14,938 bases of DNA from contig JAQBNV010000098.1 of NCBI GenBank assembly GCA_028288395.1, forward strand, positions 1 to 14,938, written 5' to 3'. The stretch is from Adhaeribacter sp. (GTDB lineage Bacteria > Bacteroidota > Bacteroidia > Cytophagales > Hymenobacteraceae). This document shows, piece by piece, positions 8,419-13,924 of the stretch. A program made the position numbers and the translations under genes. The notes beneath the pieces were generated by a model. That model did not search any database. It saw nothing but the letters and a program-made list of their open reading frames with translations, and was not told where the DNA came from. Each line of letters opens with the position of its first letter. The first letter of the stretch is position 1.

Positions 8419-9176
8419 CAATAACGTTTCTAGGAACCGGAACCTCCCAGGGGGTGCCCGTAATTGGTTGTACGTGCAAAGTTTGCCAGTCTTTAGACTT
8501 CCGCGACAAACGATTGCGCGTTTCGGTGCACCTGCAAATTAATGGTAAAAGCCTGATAATTGACTCAGGGCCGGATTTCCGGCAGCAGGTATTGCGGGAG
8601 CGGATTAAAAGATTAGACGGCCTGTTGTTTACCCATGAACATAAAGACCACACCTCTGGCCTCGACGACATCCGGGCCTACAACTTTATGCAGGGTACTG
8701 ACATGCCTTTATACGCCGAAGAACGGGTGCTGAAACAGATTAAACAGGAATTTGCCTATATTTTCTCCGGCCACAATTATCCGGGTATCCCGCGGGTAAA
8801 TCTTTTCCCAATTACTGCCGATTCATTTGAATTTGAAGGTATAAAAATTCAGCCTATCCGGGTGAAGCATTATAAATTACCGGTTCTGGGTTTCCGGATA
8901 AATAATTTTACTTACATCACCGATGCAAATTATATTCCGGAAGAAGAAATAAGCAAAATAGCCGGCTCCGAGGTAATTGTTTTGAATGCATTGCGCAAAG
9001 AACCGCATATTTCTCATTTCTCACTTTCGGAAGCCGTAGATTTATTAATCCAGCTGAATCCCAGGCAAGCGTACCTGACCCACCTGAGCCACCTCATGGG
9101 CCTGCACCAGGAAGTAGAAACCGAATTACCGGATTTTATACGGCTCGCTTACGATGGCCTGAAACTGGAACTTTAA
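8415..9176 (+). CDS. MBL-fold metallo-hydrolase, PhnP-like
   Basis: A 253-residue metallo-beta-lactamase-fold enzyme. The N-terminus GTGTSQGVPVIGCTCKVC (residues 7-24) matches the PhnP pattern, including the cysteine cluster Cys19/Cys21/Cys24 that binds a structural metal in PhnP. The active-site motif is THEHKDH with His74, His76, Asp78 and His79. Further likely ligands are His in RVKHYKLP, Asp in YITDANY and His in LTHLSH; the C-terminus ends in the family-like YDGLKLEL. PhnP cleaves phosphoribosyl 1,2-cyclic phosphate in phosphonate breakdown, but no other phn gene is present here, so the substrate is probably another cyclic phosphate or nucleotide-type phosphodiester. GTG is the start because the first beta strand begins at residue 2; it overlaps the preceding TGA by 4 nt. 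The family call is firm, the substrate open. Confidence 0.9.
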   Translation: MTITFLGTGTSQGVPVIGCTCKVCQSLDFRDKRLRVSVHLQINGKSLIIDSGPDFRQQVLRERIKRLDGLLFTHEHKDHTSGLDDIRAYNFMQGTDMPLYAEERVLKQIKQEFAYIFSGHNYPGIPRVNLFPITADSFEFEGIKIQPIRVKHYKLPVLGFRINNFTYITDANYIPEEEISKIAGSEVIVLNALRKEPHISHFSLSEAVDLLIQLNPRQAYLTHLSHLMGLHQEVETELPDFIRLAYDGLKLEL

Positions 9177-9179
9177 CCG

Positions 9180-10742
9180 GTGCATAACAACTATTATTTT
9201 CTCCGGCAATTATCGCCGATTCTGGCGCAAAAACTCCACTCGTATACCGTAACGTCATGTTTCAGCCAGGAAAAAGATGAACTGGTTATCGGCTTTGTCA
9301 ACGGAAACGATGAATTTTATATAAAAGCCCAACTAACGCCGCAGTTTTCGGCCCTTTCTTTCCCTCCTGCTTTTAACCGCGCCCGGGCCAATAGCGTTAA
9401 TCTTTTTACCCCCATAATCGGTCTCCAGGTATTAGGGGTAGTGCAGCAGGAAAATGAACGTAGCTTCTACCTGCAACTGGAAAATAAGCTGGTGCTCCTG
9501 TTTAAATTATTCGGCAATCGCGCTAATATTATTTTATTTGCGGAAGATGTGCCCCTGAGTATTTTTCAGAATAAATTTGAGAAAGACCTGCAATTGCGGT
9601 TGAGCCAGATGGGGCGGATGTTATATTTCTCCAAGGAATATTTTCTGGAAAACCAGCACCGGCTCCCCGGCCTCTACCCTACTTTCGGCGATATACCTTT
9701 TCTTTATTTAAATCAGCAGGGTTACGCCAGCGCCAGCACCGAACAACAGTGGCAATTACTGCAGGATACCATCGGTTTGCTGCAAAAGCCTGTTTATTAT
9801 ATTTCCCGTATTTCCGGGCGCACCCGGCTTTCGCTGTTGCCGGTAGGAGAAATCAGAGAAAGTTTTACGGAGCCGTTGGCTGCCCTCCAGGAATTCGTCC
9901 GGATATATTTGTCCGAAGGTCATTTTGAAAAAACTTACACCAACCTTTTCCAACAGTTAAGTAAGCGCCTGGCTGGCTCCCAAAAATATTTGGAAGAGGT
10001 AGAATATAAAATGCTGGAGCTGGAATATGATCAAACGCTGACCCAGCTGGCTGATTTAATAATGGCCAATCTGACCAATATTATGCCTCGCTCAGTTGAA
10101 GTAGAAGTTTATGATTTTTATAATAACAGACATATAATTATACCATTACCTACCAAAGAAAGCCCGCAGAAATATGCGGAACGGCTTTATAAAAAAAATA
10201 AAAACCGGCAGATTGAACGGCGCTTCTTAGCCGATAAGGCAGAAGCTAAAAAAGCCGAAATTAGCGAACTCCAATCGCTGCTGCACCAATTATCCGGCAT
10301 AGATAATAGCCGCGACCTGAAATTATTTCTGAAGGAAAACCAAACACCCCTGGCTGATCCCAAAGACGAAAAGCAATCGCTTTTTCGGACGTTTGAAGCT
10401 GGCGGCTTTAAAATAATAGTAGGTAAAAACGCCAAGAACAACGATTTGCTTACCCAAAAACATAGCTATAAAGAAGATTTGTGGCTACACGCCAAAGACG
10501 TAGCTGGCTCGCACGTAGTAATCAAATATCAGTCTGGCAAAACCTTTCCCGAGCCTATTATTTATAAAGCAGCGCAACTGGCAGCATGGTATTCCAAACG
10601 CAAGAATGATTCGCTGTGCCCGGTACTTTATACGCCCAAAAAATTTGTACGGAAACCAAAAGGCGGGGAACCCGGCGAAGTGGTTGTCGAACGGGAGAAA
10701 GTAATGCTGGTAAAGCCTGAAAATCCCTTTGAACAATATTGA
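9180..10742 (+). CDS. NFACT-family RNA-binding protein (RqcH/Tae2/FbpA-like)
   Basis: A 520-residue protein of the NFACT family, whose best-known bacterial member RqcH binds stalled 50S subunits and adds C-terminal alanine tails for degradation. The N-terminal NFACT-N region (about 1-170) includes LFGNRANIIL; a long central coiled-coil-rich region follows (about 250-380); the C-terminal NFACT-R domain (about 395-510) shows DLWLHAKDVAGSHVV at 433-447 and the YSKRKN and RKPKG segments. The Asp-Arg pair needed by B. subtilis RqcH to recruit alanyl-tRNA is not evident: the corresponding place reads GLQVLGVV. This could mark a lineage variant or a protein that senses stalled ribosomes without tailing. 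GTG is chosen as the start because the following HNNYYFLRQL segment begins the conserved domain; it lies 3 nt after the hydrolase stop. Last gene of the unit. Confidence 0.88.
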   Translation: MHNNYYFLRQLSPILAQKLHSYTVTSCFSQEKDELVIGFVNGNDEFYIKAQLTPQFSALSFPPAFNRARANSVNLFTPIIGLQVLGVVQQENERSFYLQLENKLVLLFKLFGNRANIILFAEDVPLSIFQNKFEKDLQLRLSQMGRMLYFSKEYFLENQHRLPGLYPTFGDIPFLYLNQQGYASASTEQQWQLLQDTIGLLQKPVYYISRISGRTRLSLLPVGEIRESFTEPLAALQEFVRIYLSEGHFEKTYTNLFQQLSKRLAGSQKYLEEVEYKMLELEYDQTLTQLADLIMANLTNIMPRSVEVEVYDFYNNRHIIIPLPTKESPQKYAERLYKKNKNRQIERRFLADKAEAKKAEISELQSLLHQLSGIDNSRDLKLFLKENQTPLADPKDEKQSLFRTFEAGGFKIIVGKNAKNNDLLTQKHSYKEDLWLHAKDVAGSHVVIKYQSGKTFPEPIIYKAAQLAAWYSKRKNDSLCPVLYTPKKFVRKPKGGEPGEVVVEREKVMLVKPENPFEQY

Positions 10743-10941
10743 TTTTAAATCCGGCAGAATTGAAGCCGTTTGCCATTAAGGAAGTAGATCAGTAATATTC
10801 TGATGAACCGGTGAAATAACTTATCCCATATTCTCCTTTAAACAAGTCAATGTCGGAATAATAACCTTAAAAATGATTAAGATAAAATAGGATAAAGTAA
10901 TTGATTTTATCGCAAGTACCGGTTTATTATATATAGCGCTA

Positions 10942-11223
10942 TTAGGCCGGACTTATTCTGGATTTAAAAAAACGATTCGCCAGGGTTAGGCCGGCTTTTT
11001 CCAGGTTGGATTTAATCGAATGTTGTACCGACGGAAATTCAACAGCTTGTTTCTCGGCTTTAAGAATAGCTATGTCGTTTTCATAAGTAACCTGGAGTCC
11101 AAAGCCGGGCTTATTTCTTTCACAGTACCGCAGAAAAGGTCCTACCGCTTGAGCATCTAGTTCAATGGTAAAGCCTTGATTTAAGAAATTAAGTCCGGCA
11201 GAAGCAGTAGAAGGTCTTTTCAT
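10942..11223 (-). CDS. small hypothetical protein
   Basis: A 93-residue reading frame with protein-like composition; the central part reads GFTIELDAQAVGPFLRY and then FGLQVTYENDIAILKAEK, suggesting an alternating helix/strand fold. There is no signal peptide, membrane segment or recognised motif; residues 80-90 are basic. The ATG is preceded by an AT-rich leader and, 33-50 nt upstream, by a near-perfect palindrome (11256-11273) that may be its operator. It stands alone, opposite in direction to the NFACT gene, with 199 bp of featureless DNA between their stops. It could be a lineage-specific gene; it could also be a chance frame, though the codon choice looks like that of the neighbouring genes. 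I do not recognise a family. Confidence 0.55.
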   Translation of the reverse strand: MKRPSTASAGLNFLNQGFTIELDAQAVGPFLRYCERNKPGFGLQVTYENDIAILKAEKQAVEFPSVQHSIKSNLEKAGLTLANRFFKSRISPA

Positions 11224-11255
11224 AATAGTTACTTTCTGTTTACGAGGCTTAAATT

Positions 11256-11273
11256 AGTAATAAAATTATTACT
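11256..11273. promoter_or_regulatory. palindrome upstream of small hypothetical gene
   Basis: AGTAATAA and TTATTACT flank a 2-nt centre (AA), giving 8-bp arms. It sits 33-50 nt before the ATG at 11223 on the - strand, where a Bacteroidota promoter would lie. On that strand a TTTTG precedes it and TAATTTAA, a partial match to TAnnTTTG, follows. It may be an operator for autoregulation or part of the promoter, but pure A/T composition makes chance possible. Confidence 0.3.
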
Positions 11274-11490
11274 TCAAAAATTTAAAACAGTTTTTTATAT
11301 TTTTTTTACTTAATAAGGTTTTCATTGTTTAATCAATGATATATTATATAATATTTTCAATATTAAATTTACTTAATATAAATACTTTTTAGACAAGTGA
11401 ATAGATGGTATATTTATATCAGTTGTATGTTCCAAGTTTATAGTTCTAAAGTGAGACTCAAAATAATTAGCCTTTCCAGAAAAGAAATAA

Positions 11491-11778
11491 CATAGAAATA
11501 CTGGTAATGGCTACAAAAAAGAGTTAGATAAATTTATTTCGGAAAATATAGCAATATCGGATTTGAATATATATTGATCAGCTAAGAACCAAATTAAGTA
11601 AAATATTAACCCGGTATCTGAATTAAATCATCACCAATTTACCAGAACTGAAAACGTTTTAGATGAAGGAGCCCTAAACAAAATAGTAGCCGAAGAAAGT
11701 AGGCGTTTAGGTTGTCCCACCGATCCTATTAATGCGCTAAAATGTTTTTTTGAACAGCATTGCCCGCAATGGCAATAA
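11491..11778 (+). pseudogene. eroded reading frame of unknown family
   Basis: One frame across 11491-11778 encodes protein-like sequence broken by two stops (TGA 11575-11577 and TAA 11599-11601). The last part, from 11602, is open for 58 codons and contains NVLDEGALNKIVAEESRRL and CPTDPINALKCFFEQ before a TAA at 11776; it has no ATG. The first part reads KKELDKFISENIAISDL. Just upstream, in another frame, ATG 11427 starts a 22-codon piece (KIISLSRKEIT at its end) that may be the former N-terminus, separated by a frameshift. The amphipathic, codon-like pattern suggests a recently decayed gene. The family is not recognised, and a chance frame is possible. Confidence 0.35.
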
Positions 11779-11819
11779 AAAAACCTTCTTAACGTAAGAA
11801 CTCTTAGTTAAGAAGGTTT
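11774..11819 (-). terminator. rho-independent terminator of tRNA-Leu
   Basis: AAACCTTCTTAAC (11781-11793) and GTTAAGAAGGTTT (11807-11819) form a perfect 13-bp stem; TAAG/CTTA inside extends it past one bulged G to a 4-nt AACT loop. Read on the - strand, the hairpin begins 4 nt after the tRNA 3' end and runs directly into a T tract (complement of the A run at 11777-11783). This is a textbook intrinsic terminator for the tRNA transcript. Confidence 0.85.
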
Positions 11820-11823
11820 GAAG

Positions 11824-11906
11824 TGCGCGCGGGGAGATTCGAACTCCCACACCCGTAAGGCACCACCCCCTCAAGGTGGCGTGTCTACCAGTTTCACCAC
11901 GTGCGC
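11824..11906 (-). tRNA. tRNA-Leu (anticodon GAG)
   Basis: An 83-nt class II tRNA. From the 5' end: acceptor strand GCGCACG, U8, D-arm with CTGGTAGACACG, anticodon stem CCACC/GGTGG around loop TTGAGGG (anticodon GAG, decoding CUC and CUU), a long variable arm starting TGCC as expected for leucine, T-arm GGGAG-TTCGAAT-CTCCC, and 3' acceptor strand CGCGCGC with discriminator A. CCA is not encoded. The acceptor stem has one A-C mismatch (position 5 against 68). It has its own promoter (11933-11963) and terminator (11774-11819), so it is a stand-alone unit. Confidence 0.95.
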
Positions 11907-11932
11907 GGTACATTTGCTTTAGTAGCAATGCC

Positions 11933-11963
11933 CAAAGGTAATAAGCATTTATAAAGTGTGCAA
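11933..11963 (-). promoter_or_regulatory. Bacteroidota housekeeping promoter of tRNA-Leu
   Basis: On the - strand TTG (11961-11963) is followed after exactly 20 nt by TACCTTTG (11933-11940), a perfect match to the Bacteroidota -7 consensus TAnnTTTG with the usual -33 spacing. Transcription would start near 11926, about 20 nt before the mature tRNA 5' end. This is the strongest promoter-like signal in the window. Confidence 0.75.
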
Positions 11964-12129
11964 GTAGACCCGGTACTACATTCCTCCTTTTTTCGCTTTG
12001 ATTTTGAATTATCTTACCCCAAATTTGATTTTATTATTATCCTAACCTGACTTAATACTTGTTTATAGAAAATAATCAAATAATATGGGTTACAAAAGTA
12101 TAGCTAGTAGTATTAAAAGAAGAGCGTAA

Positions 12130-12711
12130 ATGCCTAACGTAGTTTATTTTTCAGAGGATGCTTTACTAGCGGGAATTCGGAGCGAAGATGAATCGGCAGT
12201 GGCTTACCTCTACAAACAACATTACCCGATGGTGCTTCATTTGGTGCTGAATAATAATGGTTCCGAAGAAGAAGCCAAGGATATTTACCAGGAGGCTATA
12301 ATTGTTTTCTTGGAAAAAATCCGGGAAGAATCGCTTGAGCTGAATTGCCTGATAAAAACATACCTGTATTCGGTATGTCGGCGGCTCTGGCTAAAAAGGT
12401 TGGCTTTTAAAAACCGTTTTGCCGGGGTAGTATCTGAATCAGATACTTTTCTGGAAATGGCCGAAGAGGTAGCTGACCTGGAAGACCGAGAAATAAAGTT
12501 TAATAAAATGGCAGAAGCCTTGGAGTTGCTGGGCGAACCTTGCAAAACCTTAATAGAAGACTTTTACCTTCAGGATTTATCGATGCAGACCATAACCGAT
12601 AAATTTGGTTATACCAATGCCGATAATACAAAAAACCAAAAATATAAATGCCTGTTGCGCCTGAAAAAACTTTTTTTTAATATTTATAAAATAAAAGTAG
12701 AACGAGACTAA
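12130..12711 (+). CDS. ECF-type sigma-70 family RNA polymerase sigma factor
   Basis: A 193-residue sigma factor with only the two core domains. Region 2 spans about residues 20-95 (LYKQHYPMVLHLVL, then EEEAKDIYQEAIIVFLEKI), which binds core polymerase and the -10 element. Region 4 spans about 136-185 (ALELLGEPCKTLIEDFYLQD followed by a helix-turn-helix ending in KYKCLLRLKKLF), for -35 recognition. The short linker between them is acidic (about 103-125). The ATG is preceded by an A-rich leader without Shine-Dalgarno. The next gene, 60 nt downstream on the same strand, encodes a membrane protein whose cytoplasmic N-terminus resembles anti-sigma regions, so the two probably form a sigma/regulator pair. 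Target promoters are unknown; no confident promoter was found for the gene itself. Confidence 0.92.
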   Translation: MPNVVYFSEDALLAGIRSEDESAVAYLYKQHYPMVLHLVLNNNGSEEEAKDIYQEAIIVFLEKIREESLELNCLIKTYLYSVCRRLWLKRLAFKNRFAGVVSESDTFLEMAEEVADLEDREIKFNKMAEALELLGEPCKTLIEDFYLQDLSMQTITDKFGYTNADNTKNQKYKCLLRLKKLFFNIYKIKVERD

Positions 12712-12771
12712 ATTATTGATAATAAATCTTTAAATAAGTTTACATCCGAGGTTGGAGTAAGCAGCAAAAAT

Positions 12772-13905
12772 ATGAAAGAGTTAGAAGCCTTTAAGCAGAT
12801 AGAAAAATATTTTAACGATCAACTGAGTCCGGAGGCGCTAACCTATTTTGAACAACAGCTGCAAACCGATCCGGAAATGGCGGAATATTACCGTCAATAT
12901 TTACAACTTGATAGTACGCTACGGTTTTATGGCAAACGGAAAGGGCTTAAAGCGCAACTTAATGCCATTCATAACGAAATGGAAGCCACTGCGGAAAACC
13001 AACCTACTGCCGAAAGAAAGGTGATTACGCCTTTTGGTGATAAGCAAAAACGGAAAATATTCTGGCACCAACATTACGCCACCATAGCAGTTGCGGCCTC
13101 CGTCGCTATCTTAACTGTTTTTGGCACCCTGATGAGTATTGATGTTTGGCGTTCGATGGGGAAACAGCAAAATGCCCGCTACACGGCTCTCCGCCGCGAG
13201 GTCGAGAAAATAAAAAACAGCCAACGAGCCCTTGTTCAGGGATATAACGGAGCAGATGCCCGGGTGGCTCCTAAACCATTACCGGCCAACTTCAGCGGCA
13301 CGGGCTTTGCGATCAGCTCCGATGGTTACCTCGTAACAAGTTATCACGTTGTAAAAGATGCCGATTCGGTATTTATTGAAAACCGGGCGGGTCAACGTTT
13401 CCGGGTAAAAAATATTTACCGCGATCAAACCCACGATTTAGCCATTTTAAAAATAGACGATGCGGATTTTACTTCTTTCGGCTCTTTACCTTATGCTTTT
13501 AAATCTGATTTAAGCGAACTGGGCGAACGGGTGTATACGTTGGGATTCCCGCGCGAAGACATGGTTTTCGGCGAAGGCTCCCTTAGTTCTAAAACCGGTT
13601 TCGAGGGTGATACTACTTCCTACCAAATTTCCATTCCGCTAAACCCGGGTAATAGTGGCGGGCCTTTACTCGATAGCCAGGGCAATCTGATAGGAATAAT
13701 CAGCGGCCAGCAATTAGACCAGCAAGGAGCTTCCTTTGCGGTAAAATCGGCTTACCTGAAACAACTGGTAGAACAATTGTCGCAGGATTCTCTAAACGTG
13801 CCTATAAAATTATCGACCAAAAATTCCCTTTCCTGGACGAGCCGGCCGGAACAGCTGAAAAAAATAAAGGATTATGTATTTATGGTAAAGGTGTACAATA
13901 ACTAA
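12772..13905 (+). CDS. membrane-anchored trypsin-like serine protease with anti-sigma-like N-terminus
   Basis: A 377-residue single-pass membrane protein. Residues 1-100 are cytoplasmic, charged and helical (KQIEKYFNDQLSPEALTYFE), resembling the N-termini of Bacteroidota anti-sigma proteins but without a zinc-binding His-Cys-Cys motif. One membrane segment lies at about 103-123, flanked by basic residues on the inside. A short helical linker (about 127-155) leads to a periplasmic HtrA/trypsin-like domain (about 165-340) with His192 in TSYHVVKDAD, Asp222 in THDLAILKID and Ser295 in NPGNSGGPLLD, a complete catalytic triad. No PDZ domain follows; the C-terminal 40 residues are unassigned. It lies 60 nt after the sigma factor gene, so it probably controls that factor or depends on it. 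The protease call is firm; the anti-sigma role is inferred from topology and gene order. Confidence 0.9.
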   Translation: MKELEAFKQIEKYFNDQLSPEALTYFEQQLQTDPEMAEYYRQYLQLDSTLRFYGKRKGLKAQLNAIHNEMEATAENQPTAERKVITPFGDKQKRKIFWHQHYATIAVAASVAILTVFGTLMSIDVWRSMGKQQNARYTALRREVEKIKNSQRALVQGYNGADARVAPKPLPANFSGTGFAISSDGYLVTSYHVVKDADSVFIENRAGQRFRVKNIYRDQTHDLAILKIDDADFTSFGSLPYAFKSDLSELGERVYTLGFPREDMVFGEGSLSSKTGFEGDTTSYQISIPLNPGNSGGPLLDSQGNLIGIISGQQLDQQGASFAVKSAYLKQLVEQLSQDSLNVPIKLSTKNSLSWTSRPEQLKKIKDYVFMVKVYNN

Positions 13906-13919
13906 CGTACGCCTTTACC
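13884..13919. terminator. hairpin between convergent protease and glycoside hydrolase genes
   Basis: GGTAAAGGTGTAC (13884-13896) pairs with GTACGCCTTTACC (13907-13919) over 13 bp with one G-T pair and a 10-nt loop. The loop contains the protease stop codon, so the left arm is coding. It also lies just past the stop of the opposite gene. This fits a shared two-way terminator in a 19-bp convergent gap, although no strong T-run follows directly on either side. Confidence 0.5.
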
Positions 13920-13924
13920 CTGGA

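Larger units (their letters stand above)
11224..11823. other. AT-rich region between small hypothetical gene and tRNA-Leu
   Basis: About 600 bp without an intact gene and much richer in A/T than the flanks, especially 11270-11400. It holds a palindrome at 11256-11273, a small TCATTG/CAATGA inverted repeat at 11332-11349, the remains of a reading frame at about 11427-11778, and the tRNA terminator at 11774-11819. I see no transposase remnant, no terminal repeats and no copy of the tRNA 3' end that would mark an attachment site. Confidence 0.6.

Noticed and set aside
10881..10911. GATAAAAT/ATTTTATC inverted repeat after the NFACT gene as terminator
   Set aside because: The stem is almost all A/T with a 15-nt loop and no following T tract, and it lies about 140 nt past the stop; too weak to call.
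10933..10942. Perfect palindrome ATAGCGCTAT at the end of the small hypothetical gene
   Set aside because: A single 10-bp palindrome without context or repetition is easily a chance event.
11224..11823. Possible mobile element or attachment site beside tRNA-Leu
   Set aside because: No integrase, transposase remnant, terminal repeat or second copy of the tRNA 3' end is visible in the window.
11737..11928. 63-codon open frame on the - strand over the tRNA
   Set aside because: Its translation is just the tRNA-Leu and its terminator read as protein.
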